Notes under the pieces: generated by a model | The model's input: only the letters and a program-made list of their open reading frames with translations | Told to the model about the DNA's origin: nothing | The model's database searches: none | Position numbers and translations under genes: made by a program | Source of the DNA: Acanthococcus lagerstroemiae | Taxonomy: Eukaryota; Arthropoda; Insecta; Hemiptera; Eriococcidae | DNA: 64,000 nucleotides | Reading direction: 5' to 3' | Assembly: GCA_031841125.1 (NCBI GenBank) | Contig: CM063113.1 | Span: 19,861,312-19,925,311 of the forward strand | Shown here: positions 9,941-21,595 of the stretch, in pieces | Layout of the letters: each line of letters opens with the position of its first letter | Numbering within the stretch: position 1 is the first letter of the stretch

Positions 9941-10682
9941 CAGGGCAAGGATTTATATGCAATCACAAATTTTTTTCTATTGGCCTAGAAGAGATATATC
10001 CAATACCCTTTTCTGTTTAAGGTCTTTTTGAGTAAAATAAGCCCAACTTTATATTGCATATTTTGCGTATTTGGTCTATACGAGCATATTTTAGCCATTT
10101 TTCGCCCATATTTAGACTATTTCAACATATTTACCTAATTTTTCTATTTCTAAGCACATATTCCACCGCTTTCACGTTTTTTCTTTAGCACACGTTTAAA
10201 AAAAGTAAGGAAAAAATATGGAATTGTGGATTCCGTGTCCCTATGCTACACGAGCGCTCAGCACGTAATTATTACAACTAATGTTTCTTCAGGCACGCGT
10301 TGATTCGTATCGATTTTCTTATCTAAAAGAAGTTTCTTTAAAATTAGCATAAAACATTGTCCATTATGGAACATGTTTCTTTTGGGTCAAAAATGTCAGC
10401 CATTGTGATGATTGTTTTCTAGTTACTGAATAAATTTATCAATACGTTGAACTGGTTCACCTTAATTTTAAATATAACTCATTTCCCTCATTTCTGTCTC
10501 TTTCTCTCGTATGTTGCTCTTTATTAGACACACCACATCGAGCTCTTTAAAATGAGACCCATATTGTTTTCGCATATTTTGTACATATTTCAAAAAAAAA
10601 GAAAAAAGCATATAACGCATTTTTTAGCGCATATTATATGCGCATATTTCTAATTTTTTAGCGCATATAAATCCGAGCCCTG
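9941..10682. mobile_element. hAT-type non-autonomous element (742 bp)
   Basis: The left end reads CAGGGCAAGGATTTATATGC and the reverse complement of the right end reads CAGGGCTCGGATTTATATGC, so the ~20-bp inverted repeats differ at two positions. The flanks GTTATCAG (9933-9940) and GTGATCAG (10683-10690) agree at 7 of 8 bases, as expected for the 8-bp hAT target duplication. The interior is very AT-rich, with many GCATAT/CATATT steps and no transposase. It sits 132 bp beyond the BEL element. Confidence 0.85.
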
Positions 10683-10869
10683 GTGATCAGACTATACTGT
10701 TATGACTGAATGAGTAATTTAATCAGTATCTTTCTTCGTTGTTGTACTATCTTTGTCGAAGCAAGCTGAGACATTCCACCCTATTTTTCGTGCGCTGCGA
10801 TCACTTACTGAAAGGACGAAACACGTGCGTGCATATTACACGTGTGCAAAGTACATCGTCAGCTTAGGG

Positions 10870-11883
10870 TATAAAAATTTCACCGCGTGCAATTTACATT
10901 GCCTTCTTTCGAGCACAAAATACATATTAGTGCAGTGGGCTGAAAATGCGTCCCAAAATCTCCACCCAAAACTACAATCTTGCTGCCACACGGCATGTCA
11001 TTTCCCACGATGTCCTTAAGTAGTCTGTTTACACACATCAGAGCGTGCATGTTTGCGATTGGAGCTTCATCCCAAATGATGATTCTTGCATTTTTGATAC
11101 TGTTGGATTCTTTGCTGTTGACTTTCAAACCAGATATTGAATGTTCGTGCAGATTCAGAGGTAATTTAAAACGACTGTGAACAGTACGTCCTTTTTAGTA
11201 ACATTGCTGCTATACCTGTCCATGCCACAGAAATTACTTCAAAATCATGCAACATACATAAAGAAATGAGGGAGGCATCGATGAACAAAAGTTTTCCCAG
11301 TTCCTCCAGGGCCATCAATGAAGTATGCATTGGCGTTGGATGTGTCATTTCTTAGCATCAATTCCAAAATATGGTTAATGATCATTCGCTGATCTTCGTT
11401 TGCTCGTGCTACGATTTTTAGAACCTGGGCTTTATCAATAGAATCATTTCCAGAAGTTTCCACTGCTTGAGGTAGAGAATGTAAGTCAATTTCTGGTAAG
11501 CCAAAGTATGATAAGTTGTGTCCATGTAACCCCACTTTTGCTAAGATATCTTGAAAAGCTAACTGATGAGCGGTATGGGTTGGCTGACTTCGCAGGTAAT
11601 CCTCAGACATTGCATCACTAAAGGTATTCCATAGATCTAAAGCATTCGCAGATGATTAAAAGATACATATGTAAGAAAATAGCTGTCGCAGTTGCGAGGG
11701 CATTTGGAATGAAGCAGCTTCCTCCAAACATGATTGCCATTCAGAGTCATTCAGTAGTGAGCCGCGTTGCATGGCTGCTTCTTTAAATGTTGGATAGGTG
11801 ATCGCGTTATGTTTTCTCAAGTCTACAAAGCTAGTAGCTCCTATTACATGGAGTAGCAGGGAATTGAGCGATCGAAAAAGCAT
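10870..11883 (-). pseudogene. Helitron Rep/Hel protein, helicase part, relic
   Basis: Three minus-strand segments follow one another. 11883-11656 matches the region before the helicase (IGATSFVDLRKHNAITYP, LNDSEWQSCLEEA). After one in-frame TAA at 11656, 11610-11245 contains NEDQRMIINHI and the Walker A loop GPGGTGKTF. After a frame change near 11190, 11128-10880 contains the Walker B region ARIIIWDEAPIANMHAL and the GGDF motif, with GT in place of the usual RQ. A host PIF1 helicase is unlikely because the part before the Walker A loop is Helitron-specific. The Rep (HUH) domain is not visible upstream, and the C-terminal motifs are missing here but occur at 3085-3240 on the same strand. Confidence 0.82.
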
Positions 11884-12195
11884 ATGAAAGAGGTTGCTTC
11901 ACTGAGTGTTCTTAGACTAAGATGAACTTTGTAGGAGAAGTACTCGTAGTTCGCGAGTAACGGACAAATGAGAGGGAGAAATGCGTGTGAGTAGTGAGGT
12001 TGAGTTGGTTTTTACCTCATAACTCTTCTCAGACTGAACGGATTTGAGTGATCAAAAAAGATTCATAAGGAGCTTGATTCACCGAGTGTTTTAAGACCTT
12101 AATCAGCATTGTGCGATAATTAGGGTCTGAGATATATGTAGGTGTTTAACTGCATAGAACCCAGTTTTTCAAACATATTTTAAATACTCGTAGAT
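11884..12195. other. No gene recognised
   Basis: About 310 bp upstream (on the minus strand) of the Helitron relic hold no motif I recognise. It contains two loosely similar phrases, 'gagcgatcgaaaaagcatatg' near 11866 and 'gagtgatcaaaaaagattcat' near 12046, each followed by 'ttcac(t/c)gagtgtt', suggesting an old duplication. Confidence 0.35.
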
Positions 12196-12360
12196 AGATT
12201 ATTATTATTATTATTATTATTTTTTATTTGGAATGTCATATTTACATTCAATTTAAGGGGATGGAAGCTTCCTCCATTTCAGCCCATTTCTGAGCATATG
12301 CCTCTCCCTCTTTCCTCCATTCGACTTGACTAACGACTACACTCCTTCCGGGAATTTGAC
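12196..12360 (-). mobile_element. Probable LINE 3' tail with (TTA)n microsatellite
   Basis: On the minus strand the sequence encodes EAYAQKWAEMEEASIPLN, then stops and ends after a short untranslated stretch in an (AAT)n run (+ strand TTA repeats at about 12200-12222). A protein tail of this kind followed by a simple repeat is typical of RTE-like LINE 3' ends. Only the end is readable, so the assignment is tentative. Confidence 0.4.
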
Positions 12361-13099
12361 CCATGGACGTTCGTCTTGAATACTCATCGCAGAAAAGCAG
12401 TTCACAAACAACGCGCTAATCACAACATGAAATCGTGAAGGGGTCACGCGAACTAGTTTCTCGCAGTCTTGTGCCATGCGGCTGACGAGATGACACAGAA
12501 AGATGTGGGTGGTCGCTATGGAAACAGAAAATTCCCCTCTACAAAATGTGATAGTTGCCCAAGCCGTACGCAGTGCTGCCAACTCATACTGAGCTTGGTT
12601 TCACCTTCTCTGGGACAACCTATGTACCTTAAGTTGTGTCATGTGTGCGAGCCTAAATCACGCTTGGCGGCTAGAAAGCACGGGGTGTCTACTGGACAAG
12701 AAAAGTAAGAATAGCCAGAAAATGGCAAGTTTTGATAGGCAGGGCACGAACATTTTGTAGTATAATGTACGTCAAAAACGCATTGGCTAATATTTCTGTG
12801 ATGATAGTTTCAAGTGCCATGCTTACCGGGCGAAGTGGATTGTAGTTTGGTTTACATTGTTATACATATTACGTTATTCGCGGTGGTACCTGCTTCTTGT
12901 GTCCTCCGTGCTTGGCTTCTCAAGCTTCTCGTGTAGTTTTTTATAATGGACTGCTTAGTTGCCGTGTTACCTTTATTGTCCTTTCATTTATGTCCGTTCT
13001 CCGTCTCCGGTGTCTGTATTTTGTCGAGAATAGCCATTTCAGGCTCATTTTCTTGCAGCCTTAACAAAACTTTCCCATTTCGGTATCTAGCGGACTTTT
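12361..13099. other. No gene recognised
   Basis: Overlapping short frames exist on both strands (for example minus 12337-12582), but none shows a motif, and they look like chance openings. Confidence 0.35.
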
Positions 13100-13296
13100 G
13101 TTCTCAACCCGAGCCCTGGAATCCGCCCTTTCGAGCATTACCTCAGAGACGTCGAGGAGGCTGCTAGGGTTGTCTTAGCCCTCTCCTCTTCTTGCCGAGA
13201 AACCGGCCTAGGTCGAAATAAAGCGAGTTGCTACGTGGGCTCGGGACCTATGGATTCCGAGACCAGGGCGCTATCCACTCGGCCAATCAGACCCCC
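13100..13296 (-). mobile_element. tRNA-headed SINE, copy 1
   Basis: The minus strand begins GGTCTGATTGGCCGAGTGGA, a good A box, followed 40-50 bp later by a degraded B box. The body then matches the SINE copies at 21363-21580 and 63066-63525, sharing 'cctaggccggttt', 'tgctcgaaaggg' and 'ccagggctcggg' on the minus strand. I did not find a clear target duplication for this copy. Confidence 0.75.
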
Positions 13297-14315
13297 TCCC
13301 CTCTCAGTAAACACCGTGAAGCAGTTAGTAATTTGAAATTGGTCAAAAGATCATGAACAGCGACTGCTGTGTTTAGTTTTGTGACAGAAAATGCTTTTTG
13401 GTCTTTCAATGGAGGTTGTCGTCTCTTATTTATATTCTGAGGAAAATGGCTTTAGCCGGTGTGGCGCCTGTCTTCGATCTCTCGGCTTCTTGACACCCTG
13501 CACAAGGACAGGCTCGTAAAAGCTGACCGAGGACCTTTGCAGGAATTTTACGAACTTAGCTTCTCTGTCGGAACATTTGTTCTTCAAAATTTTAGAACTT
13601 CAGACCTTAGGGGTGCAAACGTGAGGTTAAAACTAACGTATTCTTTGAGAAGCCCATATTTTCCCCGTATCATTATAGTACAGTTCCGATGTGCGTATAG
13701 AAATCGCGTGTCACAGCTTGAATGGAAATGGTCGGTTGTTTTGTCATTCAGTTTCATACGACATGCGATTTCGATGTAACGTTGTTTCCGGTTTACGATA
13801 AGGATACATAAATATCTGTAAATTTGTGTACATGCGCTTCATCCAAAAGCGTTGTTCCTATAAATGGGTCAACTCCACCTTATGTTAAATTGAATTCGAT
13901 AAAAGCCTTCTATTAGTAATACTCGAGGGAGGATCGTATCAGCAACGAAATGTGTATGTCGCATTGGCTGCACGCATGTAATTATCATCGTGGAATTAAA
14001 AGAAAGAGTTGATGAGGAGAGAACTGTCCATTTTGCTTTTATGAAATGGCGAACCCCGCCCCTTTTCAAGTGCCACGGTTGAATAATTACCAAAAATACC
14101 GGGGTATTCCACTACCTGCTTCTAGATACGCCAAGAACACAGACCACGCCGTGCGGTCAACCAGATGACTGGGAAGATGGTTTGCGTTTGAATATTAATG
14201 GGCTACAAATGCCACCGCAGTTGGAATTTTCCTTTTTGAGTTTTTGAAGAGCGTTTTTGCTAGACATTTTCCTATCAGAAACACATTCTGTTCATCCATT
14301 CAAGTACATAAAGGT
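13297..14315. other. No gene recognised
   Basis: Open frames at 13459-13779 (+) and 13869-14093 (-) have no recognisable motif. I see no RNA gene or clear transposon end. The phrase CCCCGTATCATTATAG at about 13663 also occurs at 16858, so at least some of this may be dispersed repeat. Confidence 0.35.
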
Positions 14316-16675
14316 ACTTCTTCTTCTTATAACGCCTTCTCTATTTAGAGATTGGCTATCCAAATGGCTATTTGTATTTTGGAAATAGCTTTCCGGAAGA
14401 GTTCCGCCGACGAGCATCCAAGCCACCGTCGCAGGTCCTTCAGCCACGAGTTCTGTCGCCTCCCGATCGATCTTTTTCCGCTTATTTTTCCTTCCATAAT
14501 TATCCGCAACAGCTCGTACTTTCCTCCCCGTAGTATGTGCCCCAAATACTCTATCTTGCGCCGTTTTACATTGTTTAGCAGCTCGAGTTCCTTCTTCATC
14601 TTGTGTAGTACTTCCACATTCGGCACTCTCTGGGTCCAGGCTATCCGTAACATTCTGCGGTATATGTAAAATTCTAGCGCCTGTATTCGTTTTTCAATGT
14701 CTTCATTTAGGGTCCAGCTTTCGCAGCCGTACATCAGTACCGGAAAAACATAGCATCGCACTATTCTCATTCTTAGCTCCAATTTCAACCCCGGGCTCGT
14801 GAGAATATTCCTCATGCTTAGAAAGACATGCCTTGCCTGTTCGATTCTGCTGCGGATTTCGTGTTTATAAATGTAATTTTCTTTTAGTATCGTTCCAAGG
14901 TATTTAAAGGCGGGCACTTGTTCTATAGTTTCATTGTTGATCCGCAGTTCTGATTTGACAGGTTTCTTGGAGAACACCATCGTTTTTGTTTTTGAGGTGT
15001 TTAGTTTTAGACCCATTGCTTCGCTATGTTGGACAACGTTGTTCATCATTTTCTGTAGGTCCATTTGAGTGCTGGCTATGATTACCGTGTCGTCTGCATA
15101 TCTGATGTTGTTGATTGCAAGGCCATTAACTTTTATTCCACCTGTTTCTTCGTAGAGAGCTTCTCTGAACACCACTTCTGCATATAAATTAAAAAGCATC
15201 GGTGATAAGACACAGCCTTGTCTGACTCCCCGCTGTATTTCAGCTTCTTCGGACGTAGCGTTGTCCATTCTGACTTCGGCAGTTTGTCCCCAGTATAATT
15301 CAGCAATTATTCGGATATCGCGCTTGTCTATCCCCGTGGAAATGAGAATTTCTATCATTTTATTGTGCCTTACCGTGTCAAAGGCTTTTTGATAGTCAAT
15401 GAAGCACGCATGTACATCTGTGTTCATGTCTCGGCATCGCTGTATGAGCACGTTTGTAGCAAACAATGCTTCCCTGGTTCCGAGGCCGTTTCTGAATCCG
15501 AACTGGGTGTTGCTCATCTGTGATTCGCACTTGCGGTAAATTCTTAATTGTATGATCCGCAGGAAGATTTTGAGAACGTGCGACATTAGGCTTATTATTC
15601 GGTATTCATCACAGTTCTGAGCTTTCAACTTTTTGGGTATCGTGACGAAGGTCGATTTCAGCCAATCCATCGGTATCTTGCCCGCTTTATATATGCTATT
15701 GAATAGCTTTGTCAACCTTGTTATTCCTTCCGCGTCTCTTTCCACCATCAACTTCAGCATTTCTACATGGATTTGGTCGGGGCCTGGCGCTTTATTGTTT
15801 CTTTGGCACGTGATGGCATGTATTACCTCACTGCGAGTGATTTCTGGGCCTTCGTCTAGGTGCGTTTCCTCAATTCCTGCCTTTGGATCCGTGCGCTCAT
15901 CTTGGAAAAGCTCTTGCACATACTCCCGCCATCGTTTCAGCTTATCTTCTATTCCTATGATGATGGAGTTATTCGCATTTCTTAGTATGCTGGTATATTT
16001 TCTGCGGTTTCTCCCGGTTATTTCCTTAATCTTCTTGTGCACGTTGAAGTGATCATGTTTGCTCTGTAGTTTTTCGATTTCTTCACATTTCTCGGACCAC
16101 CACTTTTCTTTGGCTGTACGGCAAGCTTTTTGAATGGTTTTGTTGATTCTTCTAAATTCAGCTCCGTCGTTCTTTGCTGCTCTTCTGTTTTCCATCATTT
16201 GGAGTATTTCTGGGGTCATCCATGTCTTCCTTACCGTGTTTTCCTCTACTTTTAAATTCCCTTCCTGGGTCCTGGTTATCGCTGTTTTGATGGTGTTCCA
16301 CATTTCTTCGATGTTGTTCTCTTGTGTGTTGGGCGATTTGCTTCTCATCCTGTCCTCCAACTCCGCACTCGTTGTCTTTTTAATATTTTCGGACGTTAGT
16401 ATTCTTACGTCTACAAGTTTCTTATGTTTTTCTCTCTGGATCTTCACATACCGGCGGACTTTCATCTCCATCACTACAGGATTATGGTCCGAGTCAACAT
16501 CCGCTCCTGGATACGTTTTTACTGACTTGATGAATCTTCTGAATCGGTTTCTTATCATTATGAAGTCAATTTGATTTCGAACAATATGTTCCTCTTGGTC
16601 GGCTGGTAGTCGGTTCGAAAAGACGCCGTGATCACTATGTAATATATGCACTTCAACTTCAAGGCCCCTCTTTCA
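14316..16675 (-). mobile_element. RTE-like LINE, 5'-truncated, long intact frame
   Basis: The minus-strand frame 16651-14345 has 768 open codons. It opens at a GTG only because the true start lies beyond the truncation. It begins inside the C-terminus of the APE-type endonuclease, with the SDHNPV motif near residue 55. Reverse transcriptase follows: FIDYQKAFDTVRHNKM, RGVRQGCVLSPMLFNLY, and the catalytic YADD near residue 517. The RTE-type tail includes YGCESWTLN and YLGHILRGGKYELL. After the stop come only about 15 bases and a short (AAG)n tail at 14320-14332. The 5' break falls near an A-run at 16675-16686. Clade assignment comes from the endonuclease-RT organisation and tail motifs. A second, more decayed relative lies at 18578-19770 on the same strand. 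Confidence 0.88.
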
Positions 16676-16689
16676 AAAAAAAAAAAGAT

Positions 16690-18575
16690 GAGTTGAATTA
16701 TGCAGCCCAAGTTGAAAATTACGACTTGATCAGGCCACTGAATGATTACGTATATCTAATAATTGATGACTATACCATTTTAATCTCAAAAAGCTCTGTT
16801 GGCAGGGAGAGAACTGAATCTCTCGTGAGCCTCCTCCTCGTTGCTACGCCAACCCCTCCCCGTATCATTATAGAAAAACTCGTTTCGCGCATAACTTGGT
16901 GAAAATTGTGGGAGACTGAGGTCCTTTCAAGCTTCCCAAGAGTCTCCTAATTTCATTTTTCAAATTCGGTCGACACCCTGACGTCGTAAGGATGCGAGAC
17001 GGGCACGATACCCCGCAGAGTGACTCTATATGTGCAAGTTCTGGGAATAAGGTTCCCCTTCGTCAGTGTGGAGTTATGGCATATACTAGATAGAATTTCA
17101 GACAAAATGAGACCTGAAAAGTTCTCTAGCTTCAAAACTCACCGAGATACGGCTGTTTAAAGTTGAGATCTTAACATCTGCTTGTGACACAAAAGATTCA
17201 AAAACGAAAAATCACAAATTCCAAGTGGCATATCTCTGAGACAAATGAAGCTAGAAAATCCCGCAAAGTCTTATTCTATCAACAATTTTTAAAGAATTGT
17301 GACCTTTTTAGAAAGGTTATACGAAATGAAAGAGTTTAATTTCCAGTAATAACAAAACTGAGTTGGATGAATGAAAACAGAGAAGCGGTGGGGTTCACGT
17401 TTTCGTCTGAAAATGGAAGAACAATGGCAGACAGAGAAAAATGAATAATGCCATTCGGAAGAGGGGGGTTTATTCTACCGAAATCGTCAGGAATCCCGAT
17501 TTCGACAGTTTTAACCTTGACTAGGACCGACATAGTAAGACCTCATTCCCTGCACTGTGCTACTGCTACATATATGCGAAATTCAGTCTCGAAATTTCGC
17601 TGGTCTCCATCTACGTGTCAACTCATTTCTTTTTATGCCTCGCCTCGGTGGAAGACTGTATCGAAGATGTGTTTCGGATCGATGAAGCACTTCTATCCAA
17701 GATAGTTCGATTCGATGCAGCGAATGTTAGCGTACCTGATTTACATTATTTCATGCCCGTCGTAGAGTTCGAACCCGTCCTCGTTGCTACATATTTTCAG
17801 GCAACGTTTGCAGAAAATGGCGTTCGAAAAGTTTTTACTGCTCCGATATGCCATTTGTAAATAGGTTGTTGTTACGTGTATACTGCACTCTGGGCTGTGC
17901 GAAGAAGAGATGTAAGCCTATAGTTACCGCCGAAATGGTAACGATGGAAGATTACCGCGCGCACCGCTCTTGTTGAGCAGAGCGAACTGCTCGTAACTAG
18001 GGTCTGTGTTTTATAACGTAATAATTTCAGACAGGGTTGCAATTTTGCAAAAACAGCAAACAAGGGGGCAAGAACACGTATAAATGTTGTAGAGAAGTTC
18101 CTTTTTCTGACTCGAAGTGCCAGTCGAGGTTCGAGAGTTCACTTTTCTCGCTGCTCGTGATGTAGGCACAGAATTGCATATTAAATGGATATAGTACTGA
18201 ATGGCGAAGTCTTATTGAGCACGTTCGTACATGCACACTAGTAGTACGGTAAAAAGACCCAAGAATGAATGTGAATAGGAAGAGAAAATGCTGACAAGCT
18301 GAAGATTATCAATTGTGAATCATAGGGGAACGTTCGGTTTTTGGCCAAAAACTCGTATACTGTAGCTCTAAATGTAAAATTTACACTTACTCAATATTGA
18401 AGCTCATTGAATTTTTCTACAGAAAAAGAACTTCAACTTTCACCGTTAAGTACCTTAGAAACACCACAAAATGGTGTTCCAGTTGATCCAGTTTTTCAGT
18501 GCGCTTCAGTATACAATGGAGAGAAAACAATTTTTGGGCTGCTTTTTATTTGTTGTTGCTCTTCCACCGTCTCCT
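16690..18575. other. No gene recognised
   Basis: Nearly 1.9 kb between two LINE copies. Short frames at 17448-17705 and 17615-17860 (+) overlap and carry no motif. There are no clear transposon ends. I see nothing that supports a host exon. Confidence 0.35.
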
Positions 18576-18577
18576 AA

Positions 18578-19770
18578 AGGAGGTAGGTTATCCAGATGGC
18601 AATTTGAATTTTTGATACGGCCTCCCAGAATATCTCGATGGACGGGCAGCCGAGTCATTTTCCGAGGTCTTTTAGCCACGAATTTCGGCGTTTTCCTATT
18701 GATCGTTTCCCGTTGATTTTTCCTTCTATTATTAACTTGAGGAGTCTGTATTTGGGGCCTCTTAGTACGTGGCCTAAATATTGTATTTTTTATTGTCGTT
18801 AGAAGCTCGGTGTTTTTATTTAATCTGCTTAGGACTTCAGCGTTGGTAATTTTTTAGGTCCACTATATTTTCAACATTCTCCTATATAAATACATTTCGA
18901 ATGCCGTTATTTTATCCTCAGTGCTTGGGTCAAGAGTCCAGCTTTCGCAACCATATAGTGCTATAGAGAATATATAACAGCGGATCATTCTTGATCTCAA
19001 GTCCAAGGTTAGTTCCGTTATTGTAAAAAAGTTTCTCATGGTTAGGAAAGCTCTTTTGGCATGTTCAATTCTGCTGTGAATTTCTTTTCTATTTTCGTTT
19101 ATCTCATTAAGTGTTGCGCCAAGATATTTGATGGAGGATACCTGCTCGATTTTGACCCCGTTGATTAGGAGGTCCGTTTTTGTCGGTTGTTTTGAGAAAA
19201 CCATGAGTTTGGTTTTTGACGTGTTTAAAGCTAGTCCAAAGGTTTCACTTCGTCGTACTACTTCGTTCATCATCCTCTGTAGTTCTGCTTAGTTGCTGGC
19301 AATGATGACGGTGTCGTCTGCATATCGGATGTTATTTATGACTGTCCCATTAACTATTATGCCGTCAGAGTCTTCGTTGATTGCTTCTTTGAATATGGCT
19401 TCGGTATATATATTGAACAAGAGTGGCGAAAGGACGCATCCTTGTCTGACTCCTCGTCTCATAATGACTTCGTCACATATGGTGTTGTCTATTTTGACTG
19501 TAGCTTTCTGGTTCCAGTACAGTTCAGCGATTATTCTGATATCCCTTTTGTCAAGGCCGATGTTATTTAGTATTTGTATAAGTTTATCGTTTAACTTTGT
19601 CAAAAGCTTTCTGGTAGTCGATGAAACAGGCGTAAACGGGTACGTTCATGTCGCGGCATCCTTGAGTGAGTATGTTAATGGCGTATAAGGCTTCCCTAGT
19701 TCCAAAACTGTTGCGAAAACCGAATTGTGTGTCACCAATTCGCTCTTCACGTACGTGGTTTTAAAAATTG
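18578..19770 (-). pseudogene. RTE-like LINE relic, second copy
   Basis: Minus-strand translation gives, from 19770 down, TQFGFRNSFGTREALYAINI, ACFIDYQKAFDKVK, then a frameshift near 19590. RGVRQGCVLSPLLFNIY and IRYADDTVIIASN follow, then an in-frame TAA at 19289-19291. The frame continues through YGCESWTLDPSTEDKI to about 18863 and is broken again before a recognisable tail (GKRSIGKR, IQIAIWI). The protein order matches the 14316-16675 copy but the sequences differ substantially, so it is a sister family or an older copy. The 3' end lies in a (CAA)n-like run at 18550-18560. Confidence 0.85.
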
Positions 19771-19774
19771 TACG

Positions 19775-20295
19775 AACCCTAATTGTACATTCCATCACCG
19801 GGCTGAAGTTGAACCACAGTAGCTATTCATGCCTAGGAATATTTTCTTATCTGTCCTTCACTTTTGGATAACATCTGAAATTTCGATTTCTTGTATTTCA
19901 GTGATACAGAGTAGCACTATTACGCGGACTGTTCTGGAGCTCAATGGGGGAGCAAAGTTACATTCAAAATTTCATATAGTCTAATACTGATCTGGTAATT
20001 CTTACTTGATTCTGGTAACAACTACCCTAACTTCCCTTAGATTGCCTTGTTTTCTCTCTTTCTCGCTTTTTTTTCACCCTTATTTTATATTTCTTACTGT
20101 CCGGCTAGGCAATGACTCGAGGTATTCAAATTTCTCCGATATTATTGCTAAAGCTAGTTCTCTGTTCGACATCGTTGAATATTCATCGCGACAAGCACTT
20201 TCAATCTTTTTTCTCAATGGTAGTGACATGATAGAGAAGCTACCCCGAACTTGTTACAGATGTGTATACCGGCAGATAATATCTTACAAAGTAAA
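19775..20295. other. No gene recognised
   Basis: About 500 bp beyond the truncated 5' end of the LINE relic. I see no motif here. Confidence 0.3.
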
Positions 20296-20300
20296 TGGAT

Positions 20301-20567
20301 TTATACATACGAGTATGTTACCGTTAATATGTCTACCAATTTCTTCGCCGAGCTTTCCCGGCTCCGTCTTCCTGTCGGTATGTAATATTTTATCTTCCCC
20401 AGTGATCGTTTGTCCGGCATTCGTTCTGCGTATTTTCGCTGTTTTTTGGTATTCTTTGACCTTGTTTCCATGGGTGCTGCTTTCAGTTCTTCGAGTATCT
20501 CCGCGTTTCGTTTTTTATCGCATCTTGTGTAGCCCGCTGTCGCCCTCATAAAAGTATACTCGTACAT
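20301..20567 (-). pseudogene. LINE ORF2 C-terminal tail, isolated fragment
   Basis: The 88-codon minus-strand frame reads TAGYTRCDKKRNAEILEELK, then an Arg/Lys-rich run with IKYYIPTGRRSRESS and KLVDIL. That pattern is the cysteine-poor basic tail found at the end of many arthropod non-LTR reverse transcriptases (TAGYTRxDxKRNxxI...ELK...Y.P.GRR...GRP.KR). No reverse transcriptase core is attached. It is a different lineage from the two LINEs to its left. Confidence 0.6.
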
Positions 20568-20599
20568 ATAATTTCATTAAAATGCTCACTAGTTTCTAG

Positions 20600-21347
20600 C
20601 CAGCCCCTGATTCCTCCCCGTATGATGTAATTGGCTAAAAATTTTGAACGTCTTCAATTTTTATCTGTTTACGCGACGGTTGAAAGGTTCAGCCTGATTG
20701 CTTTAAAAGAACGTTTTCCAAGGGCTGGGATTCGTGAGAAACCAGGACTTCTGATTGTGGTTTTTGGCCTCTGTATGATGCTGTTGGAAGTCGATAGGAC
20801 TGGAAAATTCCAAATGCGGTGTAGTCAGAAGGAAATTACTGATTTGCTGAATTTCACCCCAATGTGTCTATAAGAGAGGAATGAAGGGCAGAAAACTGGT
20901 AAATATTTTATAAAATTATACCTTTGAACTGATCATACATATTAACGGTAACACATACGTATAAAAGTAAGCGAAGAGAAATCTTCAAAAAGGCCGCACT
21001 CACAAGATATAATAAATAAGTGTTAGTTGTAATTGAACATTAATTTTATATTTGTTAACTTTGAAAATTGTAGGCTTACGAAAATCAGCAAGTTTTGAAG
21101 GTGCCATATAGGAATACACATATAAAATACAACTTTAGAACATTCATTTTTCTTACAGCGGACTTTTAAATGGACAGTAAAGTGTCTTAGCATCAAAACT
21201 CAGTTCTGTATTTTCCATGGCTGCCAAATTATTTGTATTTCTGATAATTTTCTAAGGCAGATAATCATCTGGGGGTTGTAATCCGGCACCATGTTCATCC
21301 AAAGTGATTCAGCCCGGCGCATTTCACAGTCCGAACAGCATGTGAGT
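20600..21347. other. No gene recognised
   Basis: A plus-strand frame at 20631-20873 has no motif. The rest is AT-rich unique-looking DNA up to the SINE target duplication. Confidence 0.3.
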
Positions 21348-21362
21348 GGATTCAAAGAGTCT
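21348..21362. repeat. 15-bp SINE target duplication, left
   Basis: GGATTCAAAGAGTCT is repeated exactly at 21581-21595, on the other side of the SINE. Confidence 0.92.
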
Positions 21363-21580
21363 CTCTTTTTCTAATTTGCTCTCCACCCGAGTCTTGGAAT
21401 CCACCCTTTCGAGCATTACTTCAGAGACGTCGAGGAGGCTGTTAGGGCTGTCTTAGCCCTCTTCCCTTCTGGCCGAAAAACCGGCCTAGGTCGAAAATTC
21501 TGCGAGTTGCTACGTGGGCTCGAACCCAGGACTTCCGGATTCTGAGACCAACGCACTATCCACTAGGCCAACCAGACCTC
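21363..21580 (-). mobile_element. tRNA-headed SINE, copy 2, with target duplication
   Basis: The element is flanked by a perfect 15-bp duplication, which fixes its limits. On the minus strand it starts GAGGTCTGGTTGGCCTAGTG, containing the A box TGGCCTAGTGGA. The B box GGTTCGAGCCC follows at the usual tRNA spacing, so RNA polymerase III could transcribe it. The body then carries the shared SINE tail, ending in an A/G-rich run. Similarity to a tRNA gene stops after the B box and the acceptor stem cannot close, so it is a SINE and not a tRNA gene. It is 218 bp, against 460 bp for the copy at 63066, which has another head. Confidence 0.9.
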
Positions 21581-21595
21581 GGATTCAAAGAGTCT
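21581..21595. repeat. 15-bp SINE target duplication, right
   Basis: GGATTCAAAGAGTCT, identical to 21348-21362. Confidence 0.92.

Noticed and set aside
21480..21580. tRNA gene on the minus strand
   Set aside because: A and B boxes are good but the acceptor stem cannot form, and a 15-bp duplication bounds a longer SINE.
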